Assembly (NCBI RefSeq): GCF_023898315.1
Contig: NC_064622.1
Coordinates: 350,901,234 to 350,965,233, forward strand
Direction of reading: 5' to 3'
From: Schistocerca nitens
Lineage: Eukaryota; Arthropoda; Insecta; Orthoptera; Acrididae
DNA length: 64,000 nucleotides
Shown piece after piece: positions 20,820 to 32,500 of the stretch. The first letter of the stretch is position 1. Every line of letters begins with the position of its first letter. Under the pieces are notes generated by a model. That model had not been told where the DNA came from. It saw only the letters and a program-made list of their open reading frames with translations, and did not search any database. The position numbers and the translations under genes are program-made.

Positions 20820-22020
20820 GCATGTATCAAGATTTAAATGAGTTTGAACGTAGTGTTATAGTCGGTGCACGAATTATGGGACACAGCATCTCCGAGATAG
20901 CGATGAGGTGAGGATTTTCCCGTACGACCATTACACGAGCATACCGTTAATACCAGGAATCCCGTAAAATATCAAATCTCCAACATCACTGCGGCCGGAA
21001 AAAGGTTCTGGATGAACGGGACCAACGACGACTGAAGAGAATCGGTCAACATGACAGAAGTGCAACCTTTCCGCAAATTGCTGCAGATTTCAATGCTAGG
21101 CCATCAACAAGTGTCAGTGTGCGAACCATTCAACGAAACATGATCGATATGGGCTTTCGGAGCCGAAGGCCCAATTGTGTATCTTTGATGACTGCACGAC
21201 ACAAAGCTTTACGTCTCGCTTGCGCCCGTCAACACCGACATTGGACTGTTGCCTGGTCGGACGATTCTCGCTTCAAATTGTATTGGGCGGTTCAAATGGG
21301 TCTGAGCACTATAGGACTTAACATCTGAGGTCATCAGTCCCCTAGAACTTAGAACTACTTAAACCTAACTAAACTAAGGACATCACACACATCCATGCCC
21401 GAGGCAGGATTCGAACCTGCGACCGCCACGGTCGCGCGGTTCCAGACTGTAGCGCCTAGAACCGATCGGCCACAATAGCCGGCCGTATTGAGCGGATGGA
21501 CGGGTACGGGTATGGAGACAACCTAATGAATCCCTGGCCCCTGCATGTCAGCAGGGGACAGTTCAAGCTGGTGGAGGCTCTGTAATGGTGCGGGCCGTGT
21601 GCGCTTGGGAGTGATATGGAACCCATTATACATCTAGATACGACTCTGACAGGTGACACGTACGTAAACATCCTGTCTGATCACCTGCATCCGTTCATGT
21701 CCATTGTGCATTCCGACGGACTTGGGCAATTCGAGCTGGACAATGCGACACCCCACACGTCCATAATTGCTACAGAGTGGCTCCAGGGACACTCTTCTGA
21801 GTTTAAACACTCCCGGTGGCCTCCAGACTTCCCAGTATATCTGGGATGCCTTACAACGTGCTGTTCAGAAGAGATCTCCACCCTCTCGTACTCTTACGAG
21901 TTTATGGACGGCGCTGCAGGTTTCATGGTGTCAGTTCCCTCCAGCACTACTTCAGACATTAGTCGGGTCCATGCTACGTAATGTTGCTGCACTTCTGCGA
22001 GCTCGTGGGGGGCCCTACAC
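20820..22020 (+). pseudogene. Degenerate Tc1 transposase of copy G
   Basis: Readable pieces: LNEFERSVIVGARIMGHSIS (helix-turn-helix), SVRTIQRNMIDMGFRSRRP at 21119, HRHWTVAWSDDSRFKLYWA with the first catalytic Asp, then after the SINE GYGYGDN and MEPIIHLDTTLTGDTYVNIL from 21616, and FELDNATPHTS with the second Asp. In this copy QQDNA has become ELDNA and the Glu region is frameshifted, so it is inactive. Confidence 0.75.
21291..21484 (-). mobile_element. Family 1 SINE nested in Tc1 copy G
   Basis: Target duplication gtattgggcgg / gtattgagcgg (21280-21290 and 21485-21495, one difference). Complete SINE on the minus strand. Confidence 0.85.
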
Positions 22021-22299
22021 GATATAAGGCAGGTGTGCCTAATATACGGCTGACAACCGTTGAGCACCGAATACTTTATTCGGGCGGCATGCGGTGCACG
22101 GGCCGCAGTTTGACGACCACTGCTCTATAGACGCTCGCAGCAGAGGCTGTGTGCGACGTCGGCTGCCCTGTGGCTGCCTGAGGCGCGGCCGTGTGGCGGA
22201 AGCCCGGCGCTGACCCATCCCTCGCCTTCATCCGGTTAGCGCTGATCCCGTTTGCGGCCGTCATCCTGTTAGCGCCGCCAGAAACCCTCGCTGCCCCAC

Positions 22300-22340
22300 T
22301 ATATATGCCGCCGCCGGCCTGCACACGCCGCCCTCACTTC
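22300..22340 (+). promoter_or_regulatory. Arrestin core promoter (TATA box and initiator)
   Basis: TATATAT at 22300-22306 is followed 30-36 bp later by an initiator-like TCACTT at 22334-22339. The surrounding 22080-22450 is CpG-rich. The implied 5' leader of about 120 nt ends in a CAG-rich tract (22411-22440) before the ATG at 22455. Start site inferred by spacing only. Confidence 0.6.
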
Positions 22341-22454
22341 TGGTGGGAACATCATCTTACATCAACAACCTCTTTGGTCTCTCTGCTCAACGACACAGCA
22401 GCCGCCACCAGCAGAAGCAGCAGCAGCAGCAGCAGCAGCAACCACCAGACAGAC

Positions 22455-22521
22455 ATGATACCTCTACTCTTCGTCGTGTACGTCGTCGCTGTAAAGGTCT
22501 TCAAAAAGACCACCCCTAATG
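22455..22521 (+). CDS. Arr2: Arrestin exon 1
   Basis: Codes for residues 1-22 and the first base of Gly23. The start reads [18 protein letters not shown], where insect relatives start at M-V-V-x-V-K-V-F-K-K, so residues 1-8 are an extra, hydrophobic N-terminus. The homologous Met position reads tac (Tyr9). No closer in-frame ATG exists and no splice acceptor precedes Tyr9. Donor AATG|GTGAGT. A start outside the window's apparent leader cannot be excluded. Confidence 0.85.
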
Positions 22522-25500
22522 GTGAGTAAAATGACTCGTTGTTTTTCGGACGCGACGACATTTGCATCTAAAACGTGCGAGAAAACTTCATTCCTTTCGT
22601 CTCATATCAACTCAGGAAATCAGTCATTCGATAAAACTGATCGGGAAATCTGTATGCCATTCCCTGTAAACTAAGAAAAAAAATCACATTCGCTACTGTT
22701 TCTTGCGTACTCATTCAGCTTTTTGATGTGACAGCTTCATTTTAGGTCTACTCGAGCCATTTGAAACGAGTCGCTGAAGCTGGAGACAAATGAAAACTTT
22801 TTTTTCTTTATTTAAGAAAGAGCTCGGGAAACTCAGTATAATTTCTTTAGAGAATGGTTTGTGTGGCTCAGTGTTTAACAAGACTGTTTATTGAAACGAA
22901 GTTCTTGGGTTCGATTGCAAATATGCTCGAATTATTTGTTTCTCCCCTCTTTGTGATTTTTTACTATGAAGTGTGGGGAAGCCATCGGCGAAACTGTACG
23001 AATGTAGGTGCAAGAACCATTGAATCGGAAGTCGTGCTAGTACAGTCATTGCAGATATTCAACGCTAGATTGGGAAGTTAACATGAAGTTTTGTCCCGTC
23101 TTATCCGTTTAAATAACCTAGCACATGAGCCTTCGTAAATAAAAGTATTTTTGATGTACGTATGCAGACTCAAGCGGCGAATGACAATCTGTACCAAGGC
23201 CGGGATTCGAACCCAAGTCTCCTGCTAACTAGGCAGATCGCCAACCATTATGTCAGCCTGGCACAGCACGGACCACGCTAGCATGCCTCCCTCTTCTATC
23301 CAAATTCCCATTCAGCCTACTTGTGGGTTGGAATGAGGAGCAAGGCGTGCTAGGATAGTCTGTATAGTTGTGTAAAGCCACTGTGCCAGGGTGGCGTAGT
23401 GGTTGTCGCATATGCCTGTTTAACAAGACACCAGGGTTCGAATCCCAACCCTGGCACAGATTTTCATTCACCGCTTCAGTCTGCATATATACATTATAGA
23501 TGTTCGAGACTTGAAAAGGTCTCTGAAACAATATAGGTTCATTTGATAAAAGTATTTTTCCTAGCTAAAAAAAATGCACTGAAGTCCAGATATAGAGCAA
23601 GTAAATCGACTCGTATATGTTTTCTCTTACAAAACTGCAATCCAGCATTTCTCAAGTCACAAATGAATGACGAACATTTACAGTTCACGCTCGGCTGCAT
23701 TTTCTTATATAAACTGAAACTTACTGCAGTACATCATTCGTTCTTTATTTAATGGCAGCACCGAAAACCTTACTCACTTTCTTAGAGCACTTATTTTAAG
23801 AATACACGCCAGTGACACTGATTTCTATATATACTTCTGTCAGATTCTCAGTTCGCGCAGTACATGCTCGAACAGTTCCAGAGATCTCATTTAGAGACAC
23901 AGTACAGTAGGCATTGACTGTCAAGAAAACTATAAGGGAATTTCTGATCTTGGATAGCAAGACGAAAGCCACGCACTCATTCACAGAAACTAAGAACTAA
24001 GCGCGAATGAATGTCACTCTCTCCATCTTTGTTTAATGAAGTGAACAGATATAGTCTATTGTAAGCACACAGGGTTGAGCTTTGTATAGAACTTCGTGGA
24101 GGAGAGGAGAGATTATTCGGACATGCCTTTCTTTTCTGTTTTTCAGGCAAGGTCACCGTGTACCTTGGCAAACGGGACTTCATCGACCACTTAGACCATG
24201 TCGACCCCATCGATGGCATTGTTGTCGTCGACAATGACTACCTCAGGGGCAGGAAGGTCTTTGGCCAGGTAAGTACACAAACATCATTCCTGAGAACTTG
24301 AAATTAAGAAGAAAATCTTTATCCCTCATCCGGTGCAATCAATTGGCTGGCTAATTTCTTGAAATACAGTAACAGTATCAGGCCTGCCTTGGAGGTAACG
24401 TGGAATCTACTACATAAACATAAACAGTTCAGAGCGCTATAAAATGTAATGTAGTTTTTTCTTTTCATTCGGTTCAATAACATTTTGTTGCTCGTAACGA
24501 TGGCAGTAACTTCACTGCGGGAATTAACTGACGCTAGGAAGATAAGACGCTCGTAATTGAAGGAACAGCTAACCATTCAGGTTCGAGCCTGCTGTACCTG
24601 TAACGGCCCATTATAATGGTGTTACGATCCCTTCGCTTTTAGTAAAAATAGTTGCATGAACAGATCAGCGGCATGTAATCATTCGCGTTGTTCTTGTAAC
24701 AACAGCTGCAGATCATTACTACGAATTTAACTGCACGAAGTTAGGGATTTCCCACTGTTGTCAGTTACAACAGGCGGCGTAATTGAGTGAGATTTCCCTA
24801 CGATGCTTGCAATCATTATCGGCAAGTCACCGCATGAAAAACTAAAGATAAACACCAGATGATTCAGGATGTTTTACCTTCCGCAGCTGAGTAACATGAA
24901 ACAATAGTCTACGCAGGAATTAGTTACACGCCAAGAATCCCAGTGTCTTGGTGCTTTTCATGTTATTGCTAGAATTGCTCGGTTGAGTATTTATTATAAG
25001 AGTTGTCAAAAGAAAAAAATGGGAGAAGATTTCTCAGTCGATGAATGGTGAACTCCCTCCCGCCACATCCTTAAGTTACACGGCATTGGCTTTTCCAGAC
25101 TAGAGGTTTGGCTTTTCGAGCTGTTTGACAGTCCTCAAGTAACCACTAATGTTTATTTGTTGTTGTAACGGATGAATGTCCATCGATCTGAATCGATTAA
25201 TTTCCTCTGTGCAGCTGACGACGACCTACCGATATGGACGCGAGGAGGACGAGGTTATGGGCCTCAAGTTCACCAAAGAGATGGTTCTCACCAAGGAACA
25301 AATTGTACCGCAGCCAAAGGAGAAAATGGAGCTCACACCAATCCAGGTGAGCCTTGCATTTTCCATATCCCGACGTCCAGCTGACGATCAACAAGAATCA
25401 AATTAATGATCCACACATTTTACCACCTTTCTCTCTCCCAACCGGACTGCTGTAAGTATCCGCCACAACAACTGTTCATTTCTGCCTTCATGTAGATTCA

Positions 25501-28500
25501 GTACTGGAGAAAAATCCGTGTACCGCCAGTCCTGGTGGACTATTTTTCATTTGGAAAATTTCAAGCTAATAACTACAAAGTATTCTTCAAATATCCCTCA
25601 TACATTGTATAACTGCCCCATAATTCTAAGTACAGACGGATTCAGTATGTCACAGATGTTAATAACACGTTTACAAGGTTCTCAAGACAAAGGTCTCACA
25701 TACAAATTACAAAGACTCCTTTCTGTGGAACGGTCGAGCCATAACGGCCGTTGTGAATATGATATTTATTTCAAGAAGCGCTTTTCGGAAACATATGTAG
25801 ATGTTCGTAAATTATGTTGTCATGTTTTTGCCTTAGCAACTCTTTATCTGAGAAACAATGAACAGCATTAAGTTGAAAAATTCTTTCGTAACTTTTAAAT
25901 ACAGAAATGAGTTTTCTCGATCTATAAAATTGATTTGGTAATGAAGTGTGATGTTTGTAGCGGTGTAGATAATTGGCCATTACTGTGACAGTCTAAGAGA
26001 AAAAAGTAAGAGTTCGGTAGCTGGATGCAGCACCTGTAGAGGTGGCACTACTACGTTCTCGCTGAAACGCATTGTTATCACGTCTGTGTGTCCAGTAGTC
26101 ATTTCGTTTCACGTAGGGAATACAGGATGTTTCACACGAATTACCCAGTTAAGTGACAGACGCATCACAAGCGCATTCCTTGAAAAGAGACACCTGCAGT
26201 TGAAACAATATTTTCTTGAAATCGATTATACTTACATGAGATAAACATCGAAATATAATGAAAAATAAAGCTTCAAGGAAACGAGGTTTCATTGGAATAG
26301 AACTCTATAAATCACCTGAAGCAGCCACAATTCCTCAGCCTCGCGTAACTTTGAAGAGTCCGGAATTGTTGTAATAACCCTGATGTAGTCGAAGAATTTT
26401 GCACACGCCGAGAAATAATCAAGTACAAAAATGTATATTGCTTGTGCGACATGCACCTCGATATCTGAATGCCGAGAGCAGGGTTTAAGACGGCGGTGTA
26501 CCTTCATGCAACTACACCACGCATTAGTTTGCTTCAGTGTAGGACCACTATTTTTCTCAATATACACTCTTGGAAATTGAAATAAGAACACCGTGAATTC
26601 ATTGTCCCAGGAAGGGGAAACTTTATTGACACATTCCTGGGGTCAGATACATCACATGATCACACTGACAGAACCACAGGCACATAGACACAGGCAACAG
26701 AGCATGCACAATGTCGGCACTAGTACAGTGTATATCCACCTTTCGCAGCAATGCAGGCTGCTAGTCTCCCATGGAGACGATCGTAGAGATGCTGGATGTA
26801 GTCCTGTGGAACGGCTTGCCATGCCATTTCCACCTGGCGCCTCAGTTGGACCAGCGTTCGTGCTCGACGTGCAGACCGCGTGAGACGACACTTCATCCAG
26901 TTCCAAAAATGCTCAATGGGGGACAGATCCGGAGATCTTGCTGGCAAGGGTAGTTGACTTACACCTTCTAGAGCACGTTGGGTGGCACGGGATACATGCG
27001 GACGTGCATTGTCCTGTTGGAACAGCAAGTTCCCTTGCCGGTCTAGGAATGGTAGAACGATGGGTTCGATGACGGTTTGGATGTACCGTGCACTATTCAG
27101 TGTCCCCTCGACGATCACCAGTGGTGTACGGCCAGTGTAGGAGATCGCTCCCCACACCATGATGCCGGGTGTTGGCCCTGTGTGCCTCGGTCGTATGCAG
27201 TCCTGATTGTGGCGCTCACCTGCACGGCGCCAAACACGCATACGACCATCATTGGCACCAAGGCAGAAGCGACTCTCATCGCTGAAGACGACACGTCTCC
27301 ATTCGTCCCTCCATTCACACCTGTCGCGACACCACTGGAGGCGGGCTGCACGATGTTGGGGCGTGCGCGGAAGACGGCCTAACGGTGTGCGGGACCGTAG
27401 CCCAGCTTCATGGAGACGGTTGCGAATGGTCCTCGCCGATACCCCAGGAGCAACAGTGTCCCTAATTTGCTGGGAAGTGGCGGTGCGGTCCCCTACGGCA
27501 CTGCGTAGGATCCTACGGTCTTGGCGTGCATCCGTGCGTCGCTGCGGTCCGGTCCCAGGTCGACGGGCACGTGCACCTTCCGCCGACCACTGGCGACAAC
27601 ATCGATGTACTGTGGAGACCTCACGCCCCACGTGTTGAGCAATTCGGCGGTACGTCCACCCGGCCTCCCGCATGCCCACTATACGCCCTCGCTCAAAGTC
27701 CGTCAACTGCACATACGGTTCACGTCCACGCTGTCGCGGCATGCTACCAGTGTTAAAGACTGCGATGGAGCTCCGTATGCCACGGCAAACTGGCTGACAC
27801 TGACGGCGGCGGTGCAGAAATGCTGCGCAGCTAGCGCCATTCGACGGCCAACACCGCGGTTCCTGGTGTGTCCGCTGTGCCGTGCGTGTGATCATTGCTT
27901 GTACAGCCCTCTCGCAGTGTCCGGAGCAAGTATGGTGGGTCTGACACACCGGTGTCAATGTGTTCTTTTTTCCATTTCCAGGACTGTAGATAAAAATGAG
28001 CTAATGGATAACGTCGGAAATCCCATGAGTCTCTTCGCGGATGATGATGTTGCGTACAGAGAAGCCCCAATCCTAAAAAAAAAAATTGTAACGAAATGCA
28101 GGAAGAGCTGCAGAGGACTGACGCATATTGCGTGTAAGTAGGCGGGAAGACCCGGTATGTTTGATTACATGATTGCCGAACAATCCCTGGAAACAGCCAC
28201 ACCCATTAAACATCTGCTATGATGTGCAAGGACCGATTTAAGGCGGTATGACCACATAAAACTAATCGTACAAAAGGCGATGCCAGGTAGAGAGTCATCG
28301 GAAGAATCTCCAGGAAGTATGGTCCACACGCGGTGCGTGTGGCTTACAAACCCTCGTTCGACCAATTCTTATCAGTAGGTCCATACTGCTTAAGATCGAC
28401 AGTGAAATTAGAAAAGAAATAAAGGAGAACTGCGCGTTTCCCCACGATTTCGTTTAGTGAGCGCGGTGGCTTCAGAAAGGTGCCCGTTCAACTCCGTTGG

Positions 28501-29436
28501 CAGACGCTACAAGAGAGGAATTGTGCATTACACTCTGGTTTACTGTTGAAATTCCGAAAGCACATTTTCCTACAAGAGGCAGCCAACATACTGCTCGCAG
28601 AAAGATCATTAGAGAGATTCAATTTCGCACGGAAGCTGACCAACAGTGGGCTAGAACCGCAAAGGCAAAAAGTGAGAGTGGCACATGAAGTACCCTCCGC
28701 CAGATAACGCAAATTGGTTTGCGGAGTACAGATGTAGGGAGAGATGTAGACAACTGAAACCCCTCTCCATTCTCCTGCCATCGCTGACGTTTCCTCGCTT
28801 CCTCGACCAGCACTTTTAGCACGCCCTCTCCAGATGCTCGCTGGTGTGTCTGCAGGAGCGCCTCATGAAGAAGCTGGGCCCGAACGCGTTCCCGTTCACC
28901 TTCCACTTCCCGGCGTCGTCGCCGTCCTCCGTGACACTACAGCCGGGAGACGACGACCAGGGCAAGCCTCTGGGAGTCGAGTACTCAGTCAAGACCTGGG
29001 TTGCCGACCACGCCGAGGAGAAGGGCCACAAGCGATCCGCCGTCACTCTCGCCATCAAGAAGGTAAGTTCGACGGCCCAGCGTCCTCAACCAGCGGTCCA
29101 TAACTCTACAAAGTGTCTCACTTAACTCCCCAAAGAAAAACTTGCCCAGAACCTCGACAATTGGGGCAGTTAGAGGTGCTCCACTAAGGAGGGGGGAATC
29201 ACTCGATATTTGTACAGCACACCGCCATGTCGTCATCGTCAAATCGTAAATGATAGACAACCTTCACACAACACTGTCCCCCCCCCCTCCCCTACACACA
29301 CAAAATTTCACTCGAATTACCTCATCTGATGGCGTAACAACGGAGTAATGCAGAAACGTCCTTCATTTTCCAAGGTACCGCATCTCAGTGCACAACCGTG
29401 GTAAAATTAGCGTCCATTTGGCACCAATAATACACA

Positions 29437-29526
<90 letters not shown>

Positions 29527-32500
29527 GTGAGTGAGTGTGTGAAAAATAGAGAAAAACAGGAAAACAGAAAAAGAGAAACTTTCGAAGAGGGGAGAAGCTC
29601 CAAAAATGATAAAATTTGAAAGAAGAGAAAAACTGAAGAAAATGGAAAAATTAGAAAAGAGAATGAAAAAGTCAAAAATTAAAAAAAGATAAATTGATAA
29701 AGAGGAAGAGCAATAAAAATTATATCTGCAACGTAACATATGCAGTATTTCCTGTATTCATAATCTGTGGGCAAACTGGTGGAAGGGAGTTTTTATATGA
29801 TCCGATAACAGCAAAGGACCGCTGCGTGTAGAGAAGAGTACTGGACTAGATATTGAACGAAGACAACAGAGGATATGCCACCAACGAAGAGACTGATATA
29901 GCAATCTTTTATCCACAGGCGATTTTAAAACATTTTAAAATACACCGCAGTTCTACTGATCAAGCAAGACTAAGTCAGCGAATATGTGACAAGTTCTCAT
30001 CGTCAAACTTCCGAGAACAACGGGCACATTTTTACGGCTCAAATTCCTCGAGCTCTCTTTTCTTTCGTTTTTCTGTAACCAATGTACGTCGCAACAGCCG
30101 ATTTCGTTTAAGAGACACCAGACGAACGTAAAAATACTGAAAATATTTCCCCTAAAGTGGAAAAGCTGGCAACGAGGAAACCGTGCGATGCCCAAAAAAT
30201 TTGGTTGGCCCCAATTCGCTGTAATTGGATAAGAGAAGGAATTTTGCGGGTGAGAAATGGGCTTTCTGCCGGAAAGAAGCCACCGCGGACGGTTTAAATA
30301 GCAGCGGGCGGCGCGTCTGAGGCCAGACAGCCGCCGACGCTTCGACCGCGGCCACGAACCATCGCGGCTGTCGGCTGGGCCGGCGTGGCGCGGCGCCATG
30401 TTCTTCATGAGCAACGTGTCCGAGCGCCACGCTTACGGCGCCCGCTCGCAGCTGCAGAACCACTACAAGAGCTCCGCCCTGTACGTGCGCAACAAGAGCA
30501 AGAGCAACCAGGTGAGCCGGGCACCACAGGAGAAGCCAACTTGAGTGCCAACTGGCTCTCCGTGTAGCGCTCAGCACTTCGAAGAACACAAACACGTTGC
30601 TGGGTGGCTTCGAATATACCACAGATGAGTCACAGCTGGAGTCAGTCGGGTCCTACAGATTCTAGGGAGGAACCAAATGTGATGCTTCAACCTGCTGTTA
30701 GGCTACTCAGAGTGAAGCCTTGTATGGAAGAGAAAGGTAGGAATGGATGCTTTTGAAAAATCGTGCTACAGAAGACCGCCGAAGTTGATATGGGTAATGA
30801 GGAAGTTCTAAATCGAAATGATGAGAGAAGAAATTTATGGGGTGATTTGACCGGAAGAAGGTATTGGTCGTAAAAAAAAATGGAAATGATCGTAGGGCAT
30901 TGTTGGCAGGGAGGCCCCATGCGGGGGAGTTCGGCCGCCGTATTGCAAGTCCTTTACAGCTGACGCCACTCCGGCGACTTGCAGGTCACTGATAATGAAG
31001 GACACACAACATTCAGTCCCCTGCCGGGAATCGAACCCGGTCCCCCTGCGTGGTAGGCGGAAACGCTAAGGAGGCGGACTATATTGGTCGTTAAAACACA
31101 TCAAGAGGCATCAATGAATAGCCAGCTGGGTAATGGAGGGAGGTGTGGGGAGTGGAAATAGCGGAGAGAGAGATAAAAGTTGATGTTGATTGCAGTAGGT
31201 AAGCAGAGATGAAGAGGCTTGCACAGGGTAAACTAGTGTGGAGAACGGCATCATACTAGTCTTTGGACTGGACTACGATAACAACCAGTACAACAGGTCC
31301 GACTATCTACTAATACGAAAATAGCAGTGCTTGTGTTATTGAAAAGTACAATGCAATGTTGATTCGGCCATGCATGAATGTATGAAGCAACTTCTTAACA
31401 TCACAGGCACTGCTATTTCCTATTTATTCTCCAATACCCGGCCCTCTACTCTCAACAGATATGTCCTTCCTGAACGTTAGTATTCGTGATATACGAGTGC
31501 AGGTTATGACACATAGATGAAGACATATGGAAGTTCAGGTCCGGCCGTGATTCGTGCACGGGCAGCCGAAGCGGCGAAGGCGACAACTCGCATAAAGCTG
31601 GAAATCCAGGTTCAAGTTCCAGTCCGTCATTCTAACATACAGCTGATAGTCGTCCATTTTCTCAATTGCAAAAGCATTTCTTGTATATCTACTAATAAGT
31701 AGGCCTGGCACTTTATTTACTCCCACAAATTTGTAAGTCCAGAATGACTCCAGCTGTAAGGAAAAGTCTTCCCACCAACAATGGATACTGCTGCTTTGGG
31801 AGGGTCGGGGGGGGGGGGGGGGAGGGGGGGGGGGAAGTGGCCCACCTCGGCATACAGGCAGCCATAACACATCGGATAGTATCAGTGGAGTTGCAGAGCA
31901 ACATATGGTCCTTGAGAAGTTAAACAGCTTTTTCAGTAGTTCCAGGGGTAACAATGTGGACGACTGACTAATCCGGCCATGTAACATTTGCCGACATGCC
32001 CTTACAATCTTGGTTCTGTGACTCGTCTGAAAGTGAAAATACAGCATTATGTAGCCTGAGGACCCGCAGAGCTAATATATATACGGCTAAAGAAAAGGAT
32101 GATCAGTTGAACAGAAAAGATGGTCTGATGGGATTACGTTTTTCTGGAGAAAAGGAGGGGAAAATCAAGATGGGCTGAGGTGTGAATTGAAGTTTGTGTT
32201 AGGGAGGGCATTGGACTGAGGTAGTCCGTGTAGCTGTGATCGCCACAATAGCAGGGTGGTGTAGTGGATAATACATCTGCCTAGTAAGCAGGTGACGCGG
32301 GTTCAAGTCCCAAAGTTGGCACAAATTTTAATTCATACTTTAGCTTCTTTCCTTATCGAAGAAAGAATAGTATCTTGAAAAGGGTATAATATCAATATCA
32401 ACGAACCTAAAACAAGGGAAACGTAAATTTGTCGATTCATGCTGGTGAGAGTTGGTGGCTGCGTGTCCTTCCCCACGCCAACACTCTACCTGGGATGGAA

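Larger units (their letters stand above)
20672..22040 (+). mobile_element. Tc1-like transposon remnant abutting the arrestin promoter (copy G)
   Basis: It starts cactgaagcaccaaagaaac after TA at 20670-20671. The related minus-strand copy at 62415-63437 shows what the other end should look like. Here the right end decays near 22040, so it is truncated or degenerate. The last recognisable element sequence lies about 260 bp before the arrestin TATA box. Confidence 0.75.
26530..28760 (+). mobile_element. LINE remnant in arrestin intron 3, split by a Tc1 element
   Basis: Just left of the Tc1 element the text gtaggaccactatttttctc, and just right of it gataaaaatgagctaatggataac, join at a single TA to give a degenerate GPLLF-x-IYIN-x-L motif. 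It is followed by [14 protein letters not shown], the catalytic ADD block of a reverse transcriptase. The LINE then runs with frameshifts to its 3' end near 28760 (tccgccagataacgcaaattgg). The upstream extent before 26530 is unclear. Confidence 0.65.

Noticed and set aside
22191-22454. Upstream ATG at 22191 in frame with arrestin, adding 88 residues
   Set aside because: It lies before the TATA box at 22300 and covers promoter and leader DNA, and the added residues have no arrestin similarity.
27743-27958. N-terminal extension of the intact transposase to 412 residues
   Set aside because: The extra 72 codons precede the basic helix-turn-helix start, run into the terminal part of the element and look unlike any transposase N-terminus; the ATG at 27742 fits the family.
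29385-29739. Minus-strand frames rich in Ser, Leu, Ile and Tyr
   Set aside because: Translation of the (TA)n-(GA)n microsatellite and adjoining A-rich DNA.
29953-30622. Two minus-strand open frames of about 155 codons over the candidate exon
   Set aside because: Shadows of GC-rich DNA. The + strand has the start context, donor and promoter-like signals, and the minus frames mix into flanking AT-rich sequence.
32246-32320. Possible tRNA gene
   Set aside because: A- and B-box-like words are present but the acceptor stem pairs poorly and the flank matches a repeat arm at 23153-23547.
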